Part shown: in pieces, positions 33,670 to 43,239 of the stretch
Layout: each line of letters opens with the position of its first letter
Position numbering within the stretch: the first letter of the stretch is position 1
Assembly (NCBI RefSeq): GCF_001543175.1
Contig: NZ_CP014161.1
Coordinates: forward strand, 1,364,001 to 1,428,000
Direction: 5' to 3'
Source of the DNA: Aerococcus urinae
GTDB taxonomy: Bacteria > Bacillota > Bacilli > Lactobacillales > Aerococcaceae
Length of the DNA stretch: 64,000 nt
Position numbers and translations under genes: made by a program
Notes under the pieces: model-generated
What the model saw: only the letters and a program-made list of their open reading frames with translations
Told to the model about the DNA's origin: nothing
Databases searched by the model: none

Positions 33670-34914
33670 TTATTTTTGATAGAGAGAGAGTAAAATTTTA
33701 TTTCTAGTTGCGGCTAAGACGTCTTCTTGGAACTGGCTTGGTGAGATGGCCGGCTGCAAGTGGCGCTGCCAAAGTGGATGGTCGAATAATTCATTTAAGG
33801 CCTGGTCAAAGGCCTCTGGATCTTGATAGTAGTCGAGGGTCTCCATCAAGGCCTGTTCATATAAACTGGCCTGGTCCAAAGTTTTTGCTCCTTTGACTTC
33901 ATAGCGCAAATCAGCCAGGAAAACATCATCCTGGTCCTGGTACTGCCACTGTAATTGGTCGAATAAGTCCTTAGCATAGTCCTCCCAGAAAGCCAAGCTG
34001 TCACTGTCTGACCCATCCAGGCGATAGTGAAGGCGTAAGACATAATGCAAGCCCTCTGCTCTTGCCTGGTCCACTTCGTCTTGATAAGCTTTTTGGAAAA
34101 GTGTTTGCAAATCACTCACCCCTTGAATTGGAGGTGCAATTGCTTGGTGGACTTTAAATTGCCAATCAGTCGTTTCGATGCTTTCAATGATTGGATCCTT
34201 TCCTGGTTCAAGTGAGACGAGAACACCACCTTTAGGACCAGTTTCTTTGAAATGGGTCCCTTGGATATTGCCGGGATAGACGATAGGTGTTTGCCCGGAT
34301 AATTGTTGGGCCGCATGAATATGCCCCAAGGCCCAGTAATCATAGGCCAACTGTTGTAAGTGACTTTTTTGAAAGGGGGCGTAGTGGTCTTGTTGGCTGT
34401 TCCCCTGTCTTTCTTGGCCATGAAACATACCAATATGGTAATCAACATGATTATAGCGCTTAGGAAAATATTGGCTATAATCTTCCCTTAACCAGCGTTT
34501 GGGGTAGGAAAAGCCGGTAATAGCCACCTGGTCCCCCCTAGCGCTAGTAAACTCTAAAGTAGTTACCTGCCGAGGAAAGACTCGGGTAGAGGCTGGCAAG
34601 GCCAGGTGTTTTTCTTTTTGGCTCTTATAGTCATGGTTACCAAACAAAATAAAAGAGGCGATGCCCGCCTGGTCCAAGCGCTCCAAGCCCTTAACGAGGG
34701 CAAACTGTTCTGCCAAGGTCCCCTCAGGACTGTCATAGAGGTCCCCTGCTAATAAGACACAATCTACCTCTTCATTGATAGCAATATCGATTAACCGATT
34801 GTAAGAGTCAATAGTCGCTTGCTTTAAGGCTTGGTACACTTTATGGTTTTGTTTTTTTATTTTTTTCATTGTTTGACCGAGATGCAGGTCAGCCGCATGA
34901 ACAAAGCGTAACAA
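33670..34914 (-). CDS. yhaO: YhaO-type DNA exonuclease (Mre11/SbcD-like)
   Basis: A 414-residue calcineurin-like phosphoesterase. Metal motifs: HAADLHLGQTMKK (about 6-18), LLAGDLYDSPEG (about 54-65), LFGNHDY (about 95), GMFHGQE, and ALGHIHAAQQL with YPGNIQGTHF. The C-terminal third is a capping domain. The start is TTG with AAGGG about 9 nt before. It is first in the operon with yhaN and yhaM, so the three probably make a nuclease complex with coupled expression. Confidence 0.92.
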   Translation of the reverse strand: MLRFVHAADLHLGQTMKKIKKQNHKVYQALKQATIDSYNRLIDIAINEEVDCVLLAGDLYDSPEGTLAEQFALVKGLERLDQAGIASFILFGNHDYKSQKEKHLALPASTRVFPRQVTTLEFTSARGDQVAITGFSYPKRWLREDYSQYFPKRYNHVDYHIGMFHGQERQGNSQQDHYAPFQKSHLQQLAYDYWALGHIHAAQQLSGQTPIVYPGNIQGTHFKETGPKGGVLVSLEPGKDPIIESIETTDWQFKVHQAIAPPIQGVSDLQTLFQKAYQDEVDQARAEGLHYVLRLHYRLDGSDSDSLAFWEDYAKDLFDQLQWQYQDQDDVFLADLRYEVKGAKTLDQASLYEQALMETLDYYQDPEAFDQALNELFDHPLWQRHLQPAISPSQFQEDVLAATRNKILLSLYQK

Positions 34915-35044
34915 GTCATCGCACCCTTCCCTTATTAATACTTCCCTAGTTTATCATATTTTAACGGGCTTTGTCGCAAGATTTATCCGCGAATTCAAGG
35001 CGATAGGAATTCGACAATTGCTCACCAGAAAATATTTTCAAAAT

Positions 35045-35080
35045 AAAAAATAGCCACCTCAAGGATTTGAGGTGACTAGA
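35045..35080 (-). terminator. Terminator of YheA-like gene
   Basis: TAGTCACCTCAA/TTGAGGTGGCTA hairpin then TTTTTT on the minus strand, immediately after the stop. Confidence 0.8.
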
Positions 35081-35087
35081 AGCTTAA

Positions 35088-35474
35088 TTATTCGCCATCT
35101 TTATCTTCTGAACTGAGTTTGGTTGCTTGGTTAGCACGGTCATAGATCTCTCGAATAGGACGGCCAACCGCTTGGTTAACATCTTCAACGTATTGATTGA
35201 GTTGTTGTTCCTTTTGCATTAACTCACTTAAGACTGCATTGTTAGCCAAGGTTTTTTGCATGTCTTCAGCTTTCTTAACATCCTCTTCACTTAACTCTTG
35301 GCCTAATTGCATCTTAGTTTGGACATTGGTTTGGTAGTTTCTAAAATTAATATAGAGTTCACGCGCTTCGTCATCATTAAGAAGCTTATCCATCGCCTCA
35401 CTTAAGGCGTCATATGCGTCTAATTCGCGAATATCACGTTCTAATTGGTTAATGGTATCGTAAATATTTGCCAA
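35088..35474 (-). CDS. YlbF/YmcA (YheA) family protein
   Basis: About 128 residues, all helical, of the YheA/YlbF/YmcA family (LANIYDTINQLERDIRELDAYDAL and ADMQKTLANNAVLSELMQKEQQLNQYVEDVNQAV). Relatives act with RNase Y or in sporulation/biofilm control in Bacillus; YheA itself is uncharacterised. A TTG at 35474 is preferred because GGGAGA lies 7 nt upstream; a TTG start at 35504 adds ten residues and lacks a good site. A coding gene just 100 nt from the class A PBP. Confidence 0.8.
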   Translation of the reverse strand: MANIYDTINQLERDIRELDAYDALSEAMDKLLNDDEARELYINFRNYQTNVQTKMQLGQELSEEDVKKAEDMQKTLANNAVLSELMQKEQQLNQYVEDVNQAVGRPIREIYDRANQATKLSSEDKDGE

Positions 35475-35573
35475 ATTGATCTCTCCCTTATGTGTTTTTT
35501 TCAATATACCATGGATAAGATTGTTTTTAAAGTATTTTACTACCCAGACAGATATAAGGCCTGAGCGCTAGCC

Positions 35574-37655
35574 CTAGAGTAAACCTCTGAAATAATCAAA
35601 GAGATTCCGTCCACCATCAATAATTCGGTTGATTACGTCTTCATTGTCTGAATTGGAGTGAGGTGATTGACTAGCCTCTTCCCCGTTATTATATTCAAAG
35701 CGATTACCATATTGCTTAGCCGCAGATTCCACGGAAAAAGCAGTTCCAGGACTATTAGCAAGAATTCCTTGGAGGATGGTATTGAAACTATAGTGGGAAT
35801 TGACTCCAGAGTAGGCGGAAATATAATTTTCCGAAGAGGTTTGGTCAAAACCGAACCAGGAGGTCACTACCACATCAGGGGTATAGGCGACAAACCACTC
35901 ATCGTTATAGCCCGCTGCATTGGGATCATCTAAAGTCAATTCAACAGTCCCCGTCTTCCCAGCTACTTGGTAACCCGCTGGTTCAGCTTGAGAGCCGGTA
36001 TAGTTCCCGTCATAAACCGCTAGCATCATGCTGGTCATTTCCTTAGCGACGCCTTGGGACATCACCGTGTTTTGCTTAGGACTTTGTTCCTTAACCACTT
36101 CTTCACCATTCGGTCCGACAATTTTCCGGATAAAGTAGGCCTCGGAACGTTTCCCATTATTAGGAAAGGCTGTATAGGCACTGGCTAATTGTAAAGGTGA
36201 AACCCCTTCCGTCAAGCCACCCAAGGCACTGGCTAAGGAGAGGTCCTTATCTGTATAAGGAATTCCGAAAGCATCGAGTTTCTTCATGGCTGTATTGACT
36301 CCCACTTGGTCCATCAACCAAACTGCTGAGGTGTTTTTACTTAGGGCCAAGGCTTCCCAGAGCGGTAAGTCGCCATTCGACTGGTGGTTCCAGTTTTCAG
36401 GGCGGTAGTTGTCACTTCCGTAAGAGCGGACTTCATCAGGCACTTGGTCATTCTTAGAAAAACCATGTTCTAAGGCTGGAACATAAACATTTAAAGGTTT
36501 GAGTGTTGAACCTGGTTGCCGTTTCATTTGGGTAGATCGGTTAAAGCCACGGAAGTGATAGTCGCCCACGCCACCAACACTGGCTAAGACACCGCCATTA
36601 TAGGGGTCTAGGGCCACGGTCGCACTTTGCGAAGCCTGACCGCTATTATTGGTTGGGAAGAGTTGCTTATTCTCATAGGCAGCCTCTAACTGACTTTGGT
36701 AAGTTGGATTAAGATTGGTATAAATCTTATAACCACCATTCATTACCTCTTCTTCGGTCAAACCAAACTTATTAATCGCTTCTTCTAAGACGCTGTCGAA
36801 ATAATAAGGGTACTTCGATTGGTCACTAGCCACCGGATTATTCATCTGGGGCATCACTGTGCCTTGAGCATTTTGGGCCTCAGTTTCACTGATAAAATCA
36901 TTATTACTCATCAGGGAAAGCACCAAATTACGGCGTCCTTGAGCTTCTTCATAATTATCAATCGGATTATAGAGGCTGGGCCCCTTCAAGGCTCCGGCTA
37001 GGACTGCCGCATTAGGTAAATTAAGGTCAGCAGCATGGGTGCCAAAGTATTTTAAGGAAGCATCTTCTACCCCATAGACCCCATTACCAAAATAGGTATG
37101 GTTGAGGTACATTTCTAGGATTTGATCTTTAGAATATTTCTTCTCTACTTCTAAGGCAATAAAGAGTTCTTTAAACTTTCTCAGCAGACTCTGTTCATTG
37201 GTTAAGAAGGAATTCTTCACTAATTGCTGGGTCAGAGTCGATCCCCCACCAACCACATTTCCGCGGTGAACCACATAGCCCACCATGGCCCGGCCGATCC
37301 CGATAATATCGAAGCCAGGGTGTTGATAAAAGCGCTTATCTTCAGTCGATATGACCGCATTTTGAATATTAGGTGAAATCTGATTTAAGGACACATAGGT
37401 TCCGCGTCCGTCAGCCATTTCCCCAACGGCTTGGTCGGATTGATCATAAATCTCGGTAGTCATTTGGAGACGGGCCTGTAAGTCATCAACATTGGTCATC
37501 TTTGCTCCAACTACTAAATAGGATTCAAAAATAAAGATGATCAAGAGGACAAGAAAGATTAGCCACTTCGTCAGACGAAATTTCTTCCAGTAGTGGCCCA
37601 GAAAGGCTTTGACCTTGTCAAACCACGAACTTTCTTGCTGTTCTCCCTCATTCAT
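35574..37655 (-). CDS. Class A penicillin-binding protein (PBP1a/2A type)
   Basis: A 693-residue bifunctional peptidoglycan synthase with a cytosolic N-tail, one transmembrane helix (LIFLVLLIIFIFESYLVVGA), a GT51 transglycosylase domain and a transpeptidase domain. GT51: ISTEDKRFYQHPGFD with catalytic Glu, and GGGSTLTQQLVKN. Transpeptidase: PGSTLKPLN (active Ser about 385), SKNTS and KTGT (about 567). The tail after about 650 is Ser/Asn-rich. ATG at 37655 has AAAGGGGG 7 nt upstream; a longer frame starts at 37673. The terminal region is shorter than in PBP1 with a fibronectin-like tail. It polymerises and cross-links glycan during wall growth. Confidence 0.93.
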   Translation of the reverse strand: MNEGEQQESSWFDKVKAFLGHYWKKFRLTKWLIFLVLLIIFIFESYLVVGAKMTNVDDLQARLQMTTEIYDQSDQAVGEMADGRGTYVSLNQISPNIQNAVISTEDKRFYQHPGFDIIGIGRAMVGYVVHRGNVVGGGSTLTQQLVKNSFLTNEQSLLRKFKELFIALEVEKKYSKDQILEMYLNHTYFGNGVYGVEDASLKYFGTHAADLNLPNAAVLAGALKGPSLYNPIDNYEEAQGRRNLVLSLMSNNDFISETEAQNAQGTVMPQMNNPVASDQSKYPYYFDSVLEEAINKFGLTEEEVMNGGYKIYTNLNPTYQSQLEAAYENKQLFPTNNSGQASQSATVALDPYNGGVLASVGGVGDYHFRGFNRSTQMKRQPGSTLKPLNVYVPALEHGFSKNDQVPDEVRSYGSDNYRPENWNHQSNGDLPLWEALALSKNTSAVWLMDQVGVNTAMKKLDAFGIPYTDKDLSLASALGGLTEGVSPLQLASAYTAFPNNGKRSEAYFIRKIVGPNGEEVVKEQSPKQNTVMSQGVAKEMTSMMLAVYDGNYTGSQAEPAGYQVAGKTGTVELTLDDPNAAGYNDEWFVAYTPDVVVTSWFGFDQTSSENYISAYSGVNSHYSFNTILQGILANSPGTAFSVESAAKQYGNRFEYNNGEEASQSPHSNSDNEDVINRIIDGGRNLFDYFRGLL

Positions 37656-37750
37656 ATCGCTGCCCCCTTTCAAGTATTCAATTCATCTTACTACAGTTTC
37701 TCCCTCAATATTTATCCTTAAAACGATATTTAAATTTTCTTATTTATCAT

Positions 37751-38284
37751 TTAATCTTTTTTTAAATTTGCTAGCTTGTCATGGTCATAGCTATGGGTGA
37801 GTTCTAAGTCATTAAAAGCTTGTTGGCGAAGTACTTCATAAATACAAATGGCCGCACAATTGGATAAATTGAGGCAGCGAACGTGGGTATCATCCATAGG
37901 CAAACGCAAACATTGGTCTTCATGTTCATGCATAAAAGCTTCCGGTAGACCCGTGGTTTCCTTACCAAACATAAGGAAGATATCTTCGCCCCGCTCTTTA
38001 TGAGCCATGTAATCAATATCGGTATAATTCTTCGTAGCAAATTTACTAATCAAATATAGAGGTCGATCAGCCAGATAGTCCATAAAGGCCTTTAAATCGT
38101 CATGGTAGGTAATGTCTAGGGCATCCCAATAGTCGAGACCCGCCCGCTTTAAGTGCTTATCATCCGTTTGAAAACCCAGGGGTTCGATTAAGTGCAGGTG
38201 GGTGTCAGTCGCTGCACAGGTACGGGCAATATTTCCAGTATTGGCTGGAATTTCTGGTTCAAATAATACAATATGGTTTGTCAT
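37751..38284 (-). CDS. trmL: tRNA (cytidine(34)-2'-O)-methyltransferase TrmL
   Basis: A 177-residue minimal SPOUT enzyme. IVLFEPEIPANTGNIARTCAATDTHLHLIEPLGF at the N-terminus, FMFGKETTGLPEAFM, LRLPMDDTHVRCLNLSNCAAICIYEVLRQ at the C-terminal knot. It 2'-O-methylates the wobble C or U of some tRNA-Leu. GAGGAG lies 6 nt before ATG. It is divergent from xpt. Confidence 0.94.
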   Translation of the reverse strand: MTNHIVLFEPEIPANTGNIARTCAATDTHLHLIEPLGFQTDDKHLKRAGLDYWDALDITYHDDLKAFMDYLADRPLYLISKFATKNYTDIDYMAHKERGEDIFLMFGKETTGLPEAFMHEHEDQCLRLPMDDTHVRCLNLSNCAAICIYEVLRQQAFNDLELTHSYDHDKLANLKKD

Positions 38285-38389
38285 TAAAATCTCCTCTTCA
38301 AAATATTCTCATCCTATCCATTATACCCCTAGCCGGATGATTACGAAACTAAGACTTAGAAACAGGAAAAAATCGCTTAATGTTCAAAA

Positions 38390-38423
38390 AATGTTCGCAT
38401 TTTATCCCGATAAAGGGTAGAAT
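38390..38423 (+). promoter_or_regulatory. xpt promoter with possible PurR box
   Basis: TTCGCA (38394-38399), 18 bp, TAGAAT (38418-38423). The -35 region AATGTTCGCATTTT resembles the inverse of a PurR box (CGAACA core), and a second TGTTC lies 14 bp upstream. No guanine riboswitch motif is seen, so transcriptional purine control is plausible but not proven. Confidence 0.4.
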
Positions 38424-38473
38424 AGGGATAACTTATTCTAATTATTGCTCAAAATACCAAAGGAGGAAAAAGA

Positions 38474-39055
38474 GTGGCAAACTTAAAGCAACGGATTCTT
38501 GAAGATGGTAAAGTATTTCCGAACAATGTATTGAAGGTTGATTCATTCCTCAACCACCAAATTGATCCTAGTGTCATCAGTGATATTGCTGATAAAATCA
38601 TTGCTCACTACCAAGGTCGCGAAATTACCAAAATTGTTACCGTCGAAGCTTCCGGGATCGCACCATCGATTATCATCGCCGAAAAATTAGGGGTTCCTAT
38701 GGTTTTCGCTAAGAAGCAACAACCATCTACCCTTAAGGACCAAGCTGTTTACGGGAGTAAGGTGCATAGTTACACCAAGGATACCGATAGTTTTGTGATT
38801 ATCAGTAAACAATACTTAAGTCCAGACGATAAGGTTCTGATTATCGATGATTTCTTAGCCAATGGTGAAGCTGCTATGGGACTCATTGATATTGTTAACC
38901 AAGCCCAAGCTGAAGTGGTAGGTGTGGGTATCTGTATTGAAAAATCCTTCCAAGATGGTCGCCAACGCATCCTCGATGCCGGCGTTGACCTCTATTCAGA
39001 AGTGCGGATCGCCTCTCTAGCCAACAGTAAAGTCGAATTCGCCGAAGGGCACTAG
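38474..39055 (+). CDS. xpt: Xanthine phosphoribosyltransferase
   Basis: A 193-residue enzyme that converts xanthine plus PRPP into XMP for purine salvage. PRPP-binding VLIIDDFLANGEAAMGLIDI (about 117-136) and the N-terminal LKVDSFLNHQIDPSVISDIADKI are typical of Xpt. GTG start with AAGGAGG 7 nt upstream. No purine permease follows, unlike the xpt-pbuX pair of Bacillus. Confidence 0.95.
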   Translation: MANLKQRILEDGKVFPNNVLKVDSFLNHQIDPSVISDIADKIIAHYQGREITKIVTVEASGIAPSIIIAEKLGVPMVFAKKQQPSTLKDQAVYGSKVHSYTKDTDSFVIISKQYLSPDDKVLIIDDFLANGEAAMGLIDIVNQAQAEVVGVGICIEKSFQDGRQRILDAGVDLYSEVRIASLANSKVEFAEGH

Positions 39056-39069
39056 TTGTTAAATAAATG

Positions 39070-39106
39070 AAAAGAGACAGGAGAAAAATTCCTGTCTCTT
39101 TTTTTG
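39070..39106. terminator. Terminator of xpt
   Basis: AAAGAGACAGGA/TCCTGTCTCTTT stem followed by T run on the plus strand; A run on the other side may serve the converging dehydrogenase gene. Confidence 0.85.
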
Positions 39107-39139
39107 TATTCACTTTTTCAAAGCTACTAATCGGTCCCG

Positions 39140-40099
39140 CTATTCGGTCACGATATTTTGCGGATCATCCTTGAGGTAACGATAAATATTATCAAAGGCA
39201 GTTTTGGCTAATTTTACCATGGCTTCATCGGTTAAATAGCCCACATGGGGAGTGAGTTGAATATTTTTAGCATGGAGAAGTGGGTAATCATCTGCCAATG
39301 GTGGTTCACTATCAAAGACATCAATGCCTGCTCCAGCAATCTTCTCTTCGTTAAGGGCTTGGGCTAGAGCTTCATTATCCACAATTGGTCCCCGGGCCAC
39401 GTTAATTAAAACTGCTGATGGTTTCATTTTTCCGATCATTTCCTTAGAAATCATGCCTTTGGTTTGGGCATTATTCGGTAGGTGGATGGAAACAATATCA
39501 CTTTCAGCCATCACTTCTTCAAGACTATGGTATTCAATCCCTAAAGCCTTGGCTTCTTCTTTTTCACTGCGGCTATAGGCGATCAAATTAGCGCCAAAGG
39601 CCTTAAAGAGAGCAGCCGTAGCTAAACCAATCGAGCCGGTTCCGATAATCCCAACCGTTTTACCAGCAATTTCCCTACCTTGATATACTTGGCTTAATTG
39701 GCTGCCTTTGCGGGTTTCTTGGTCATTAGCTTGGAGATGACGGTAGAGTGCTAAGGTTAGCCCAAGCGATAATTCAGCCACGGCTTGGTTAGCGTAACCA
39801 GAGGCATTGTTAACCATAATCCCCTTGTCTTTAAGGACATCCATAGCCACATGGTCTACTCCGGTAAAGGCCACATCCACTAATTGAGTATCCTCTAAGC
39901 TGGAGGCCACTTCCTCTGGGAAAGGGGTAGAATCAATAATCAGGATTTCCGCCCCTTTTGCCCGCTTAGCCATCTCTTCAGGATCAGTGGTCTTATCTTC
40001 ATAATACACAAAGTCATGCCCGGCCTCAATTAAGGGCTGGGCCAATTCATCAATCAATTCTTTTGCTACATTTAAAGGTTGGACACTAACGATTTTCAT
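39140..40099 (-). CDS. D-2-hydroxyacid dehydrogenase family protein
   Basis: A 319-residue NAD-dependent dehydrogenase. Rossmann VGIIGTGSIGLATAALFKAF (about 139-158), catalytic Arg in NVARGPIVD (about 226-234), Glu in the DVFDSEPP region and His in LTPHVGYLTDEAM. Substrate may be a 2-oxo acid such as pyruvate, 2-oxoisocaproate or glyoxylate; not decidable. ATG at 40099 has GAGAGGAG 7 nt upstream, nine codons in from the first start. It is in a probable operon with the TIM-barrel gene. Confidence 0.88.
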   Translation of the reverse strand: MKIVSVQPLNVAKELIDELAQPLIEAGHDFVYYEDKTTDPEEMAKRAKGAEILIIDSTPFPEEVASSLEDTQLVDVAFTGVDHVAMDVLKDKGIMVNNASGYANQAVAELSLGLTLALYRHLQANDQETRKGSQLSQVYQGREIAGKTVGIIGTGSIGLATAALFKAFGANLIAYSRSEKEEAKALGIEYHSLEEVMAESDIVSIHLPNNAQTKGMISKEMIGKMKPSAVLINVARGPIVDNEALAQALNEEKIAGAGIDVFDSEPPLADDYPLLHAKNIQLTPHVGYLTDEAMVKLAKTAFDNIYRYLKDDPQNIVTE

Positions 40100-40134
40100 C
40101 AAAAGACTCCTCTCTTCGTTCAGCAAATACTTTC

Positions 40135-40878
40135 TTATAAATTATACTTATCCTCATAAGCGTCTAGGGTGAGGCCGTCATGGTTAGACATAAAGCGCTC
40201 TTCCGATTTATCTCGGTAATTATCCATCACTTCTTGGAAGAGTTCAGCATTTGTTGGTGGGGTCCAAGAAATCGCGTCGGCCCCAGCTTCAATGACCCTT
40301 TTTATATTTTCTTCGGATTTTCCGCCGGTGGCAATAATAGGGATATCAGGGAATTGATCACGAACCCGCTTGACTAATTCCACGGTGTGCCGGCCATTGG
40401 CAACATTGAGAATATCTACCCCGCTATTCAACTTGGAAAGCAAGTCATATTCTGAAATCACGGTAGAAATAATTGGGGAATCGATCCGATCCTCTATGGC
40501 TTGGATGGTTTCGATTGGCATAGGGGCATTACATACCACGCCTAAAGCCCCTTCCGCTTCTGAAAGCAAGGCAATTTCGACGCTCCGCATGCCTTGAGTC
40601 TTGCCTCCACCCACGCCAGCAAAAACTGGTTGAGAAGCGACTTGTAAGATCGCGGAAATAATGCTGGGGTGAGGCGTAAAAGGATAGACCGCTAGGATGG
40701 CGTCAGCATTAGAGTAGGTAATGGTCGCGACATCAGTAGAAAATAGTAAGGATTTTATGGTACGTCCAAAGATTTGAATACCGGGTGCTTCTTCAATCAC
40801 TTCCGGCACCATAATAATATCTTTTCTTAAAGCGGAACTGACTTTTTTAATAACTTTCTTTTTGCCTTGTTCTTTCAT
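40135..40878 (-). CDS. TIM-barrel protein, unassigned (hydrolase-like)
   Basis: A 247-residue cytosolic protein resembling proteins annotated as hydrolases in lactobacilli. The phosphate-binding end of a (beta/alpha)8 barrel is visible in IIATGGKSEENIKRVIEAGADAISW (about 186-210), and LNVANGRHTVELVKRVRDQFP in the preceding strand. Earlier strands: AILAVYPFTPHPSI and PVFAGVGGGKTQGM. It may be a KDPG-aldolase or ThiE-like fold, but no full catalytic set is seen. GAGAGG lies 6 nt before ATG. It precedes the D-2-hydroxyacid dehydrogenase by 35 nt, so both may serve one pathway. Confidence 0.65.
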   Translation of the reverse strand: MKEQGKKKVIKKVSSALRKDIIMVPEVIEEAPGIQIFGRTIKSLLFSTDVATITYSNADAILAVYPFTPHPSIISAILQVASQPVFAGVGGGKTQGMRSVEIALLSEAEGALGVVCNAPMPIETIQAIEDRIDSPIISTVISEYDLLSKLNSGVDILNVANGRHTVELVKRVRDQFPDIPIIATGGKSEENIKRVIEAGADAISWTPPTNAELFQEVMDNYRDKSEERFMSNHDGLTLDAYEDKYNL

Positions 40879-40949
40879 GGCTACCTCTCATTTCATCTTT
40901 TTCTTTTACAGCCATATTTTAACGATTACTCAGACTTTCGTCAAAATAA

Positions 40950-41061
40950 ATTCCTTAGCAAATAAGTTGTCAGATGATTCTAACTTTCATTTCAAAGATA
41001 CTCATTTGCTAATCAAATTGTCTTCCAGTTTTCGTCCTTTATTGTGACCGTCGCACTCTGT
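40950..41061 (-). repeat. Partial copy of dispersed hairpin element
   Basis: Minus-strand reading: GTACAGAGTGCGACGGTCAC, GGACGAAAACTGGAAGACAATTTG, then TTAGCAAAT...ATTTGCTAA forms its own stem. The 3' boxes GAAGTGGA and GGAACACGTTT are not found. It starts just past the scrA terminator. Confidence 0.5.
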
Positions 41062-41062
41062 A

Positions 41063-41095
41063 CAAAAAAAGAGGTGGCTAATGTTAGCCAACCTC
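41063..41095 (-). terminator. Terminator of scrA
   Basis: GAGGTTGGCTAA/TTAGCCACCTC followed on the minus strand by seven T. Confidence 0.85.
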
Positions 41096-41114
41096 ATGGG
41101 GAGACAAAATATAA

Positions 41115-43073
41115 TTAAGAGGATTTAGTGATCGCTAGGAGATCTTCATTGGCTAAAGTCGTCCCGCTTTCTCTCACAGCTGTGATGGCTTGATATTCTC
41201 CAGTATTGGTAATAATTTCCATCACTGTTGGATCATAGCCAGCCGACCTAATGCCTTCAATATCAAAGCTACCTAAGAGGTCACCGCGTTTGACGGTTTG
41301 ACCTTGACTGACTTGGGAGGTGAAATATTGACCTTGTAAGTTGACGGTATCAATTCCAATATGAATCAGGACTTCTACCCCATTATCACCAGTTAAACCA
41401 TAGGCATGCTTGGTATCGTAAGCCACTGTCAGAGTGCCATCAACCGGTGAATAGACCTTGCCATCACTAGGATCAATAGCAATCCCCTTGCCCATCATTT
41501 CCTGAGAAAAGACAGGATCATCCACTGCTTTTAAGGCTTTGACTTGGCCGCTAGCCACTGCAGATAAGATTAAATCAGCTTCAAGACCTGAGCGATTAGC
41601 TTGGCTAGGCTTACTTGCCGCAGCTTCTTCTGCTTGGAGAGCTACTGCTTCTGATTTTTCAGCTTCTTTATTGGAGTATTTTCCATAGAAGAAGGTTAAC
41701 AAGAAAGCAGAGATAAAACTAATAGCAACTCCGACTAAGAAAGGAATCCAAGAATTTGAATCAATAGAAATAATGCCAAGGAAACCGGCTGAGCCCAAAG
41801 AAACCGCTAAGACGTGGAAGAAACCTAAACAAGCTGAGGCAATTCCTGAAGCAATCATGGCACAGTAGAAAGGATAACGTAATTTAAGGTTAATCCCGAA
41901 AATTGCCGGTTCAGTAATCCCGAGCAAGGCGGATACTGAAGCTGACGAAGCGACCCCTTTTTGTTTTTCATTGCGGGTAATCACCATCACCGCTAAACAG
42001 GCAGCCCCTTGAGCGATATTAGCCATGGATGCCACTGGGAAGATAAAGGAGCCTCCTGTTGTGGCTTGGTTAGCAATTAAGGTGGTTTCAACGGCAGGGA
42101 AACTTTGATGGAGACCTGTAATCACGATTGGTGAATAGAAGAGTCCTAATATTCCCATACCTAAGGCCCCCGTCGCTTCATACAGCCAGGTCAAGCCATA
42201 GGTTAAGGCGTCAGAAACATTCCGCATTAGCGGACCAACAAGAGCAAAGGTTAAAAAGCCAGTGATAATGATGGCTAACATAGGAGTAAAGGTAAAGTCA
42301 AAAGCAGGATGGATATGGTCGTGGAAGAAGTTCTCTAAACGAGCCAAAATCCAAGCCACTGCTAAAACAGGCAATACTTGCCCTTGGTAACCTGCCTGAG
42401 CAATTTTAAAGCCAAAAATGTCCCAATAGGGCATTTCCCCAGCAGCGGTTACTGTGGCAACCTCATAACCACTCACTAAGGACGGCATCACCATGGCCAT
42501 ACCAATGGCTGCTCCTAGATAAGGGTTGCCGCCGAAACGCTTGGTTGCTGAGAAACCCAGGAGAACCGGTAAGAATGTAAAGGGAGCTCCAGCAATAACC
42601 CCTAGCATTCCAGAAAGGTCAGCAATAACAGCTGAGCGTTCGACCAGTGCTACTCCTCCAAAGGGTGAAGTTAACAGATTATTTAAAGCGAGAAGTAAGC
42701 CCCCTGCAACTAAGGCCGGCAAGATCGGCACAAAGATATCCGATAAGAGTTTCGTCAACTGCATAAAGGGATTACTTTTTTCTTGGGACTGAGCCACAGC
42801 CTTAATATCTTCGGTCGAGGCTTCTTGAACGCCAGTAATGGCAGTGAGTTCCTTATAAACCTTATCCACATCCCCAGTTCCAATGATGATTTGGTACTGA
42901 CCGTTCACTTCAAAGGTTCCTTTAACCCCTTCGTTATTATCAATAGCCGCTTGGTCGACGGCCTGACTATCTTTTAAAACTAAGCGTAAGCGGGTTGCAC
43001 AGTGAGCAGCAGCAAGGAGGTTATCCTTACCAAGTGCGTCTGCAATATCTTGAGCAACTTGTTTGTGATTCAT
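41115..43073 (-). CDS. scrA: Sucrose-specific PTS enzyme IIBCA
   Basis: A 652-residue fused permease. Order: IIB (about 1-90; phosphocysteine [10 protein letters not shown], Cys about 24), IIC (about 105-460; ten or so membrane helices, [18 protein letters not shown]), a linker, then IIA (about 500-652; phosphohistidine [10 protein letters not shown]). It imports sucrose as sucrose-6-phosphate using PEP via HPr. Sucrose specificity follows from the divergent scrB and scrR. ATG at 43073 follows AAAGGAG at 7 nt; an upstream in-frame start at 43217 runs through the promoter and is rejected. Confidence 0.93.
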   Translation of the reverse strand: MNHKQVAQDIADALGKDNLLAAAHCATRLRLVLKDSQAVDQAAIDNNEGVKGTFEVNGQYQIIIGTGDVDKVYKELTAITGVQEASTEDIKAVAQSQEKSNPFMQLTKLLSDIFVPILPALVAGGLLLALNNLLTSPFGGVALVERSAVIADLSGMLGVIAGAPFTFLPVLLGFSATKRFGGNPYLGAAIGMAMVMPSLVSGYEVATVTAAGEMPYWDIFGFKIAQAGYQGQVLPVLAVAWILARLENFFHDHIHPAFDFTFTPMLAIIITGFLTFALVGPLMRNVSDALTYGLTWLYEATGALGMGILGLFYSPIVITGLHQSFPAVETTLIANQATTGGSFIFPVASMANIAQGAACLAVMVITRNEKQKGVASSASVSALLGITEPAIFGINLKLRYPFYCAMIASGIASACLGFFHVLAVSLGSAGFLGIISIDSNSWIPFLVGVAISFISAFLLTFFYGKYSNKEAEKSEAVALQAEEAAASKPSQANRSGLEADLILSAVASGQVKALKAVDDPVFSQEMMGKGIAIDPSDGKVYSPVDGTLTVAYDTKHAYGLTGDNGVEVLIHIGIDTVNLQGQYFTSQVSQGQTVKRGDLLGSFDIEGIRSAGYDPTVMEIITNTGEYQAITAVRESGTTLANEDLLAITKSS

Positions 43074-43091
43074 GATTGGTCTCCTTTCAGG

Positions 43092-43107
43092 TGAAAACGC
43101 TTTTACA
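43092..43107. promoter_or_regulatory. ScrR-type operator 1
   Basis: TGAAAACGCTTTTACA, a LacI-family palindrome, downstream of the scrA -10 and just before its ribosome binding site. Confidence 0.75.
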
Positions 43108-43113
43108 CTTAAT

Positions 43114-43141
43114 ATCTTAGCAGCATTTTTATTTATGTCAA
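43114..43141 (-). promoter_or_regulatory. Promoter of scrA
   Basis: On the minus strand TTGACA, 16 bp, TAAGAT. The -35 is inside operator 2, the transcription start is next to operator 1. Confidence 0.75.
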
Positions 43142-43151
43142 TCGTTTGACA
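43136..43151. promoter_or_regulatory. ScrR-type operator 2
   Basis: TGTCAATCGTTTGACA, with perfect arms TGTCAA/TTGACA. Overlaps the -35 box of scrA, as expected for repression. Confidence 0.75.
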
Positions 43152-43199
43152 GAATAAATTTAAAAAATATTTTATGTGCAGTTTAACTGAGCTTATCAT

Positions 43200-43217
43200 T
43201 ATGAAAGCGTTTGACAT
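43200..43217. promoter_or_regulatory. ScrR-type operator 3
   Basis: TATGAAAGCGTTTGACAT has the same CG-centred core. Overlaps the scrB -35. Confidence 0.7.
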
Positions 43218-43239
43218 ATTCCTGGCTTTTTCATATACT
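43211..43239 (+). promoter_or_regulatory. Promoter of scrB-scrR
   Basis: TTGACA, 17 bp, TATACT: a near-consensus promoter. The -35 is inside operator 3. Confidence 0.85.

Noticed and set aside
38285-38473. Guanine riboswitch upstream of xpt
   Set aside because: The conserved purine-riboswitch core and its three-helix layout are not found.
41115-43217. Longer N-terminus of scrA (start at 43217)
   Set aside because: The extra 48 codons run through the scrA promoter and operators; the ATG at 43073 has an ideal AAAGGAG.
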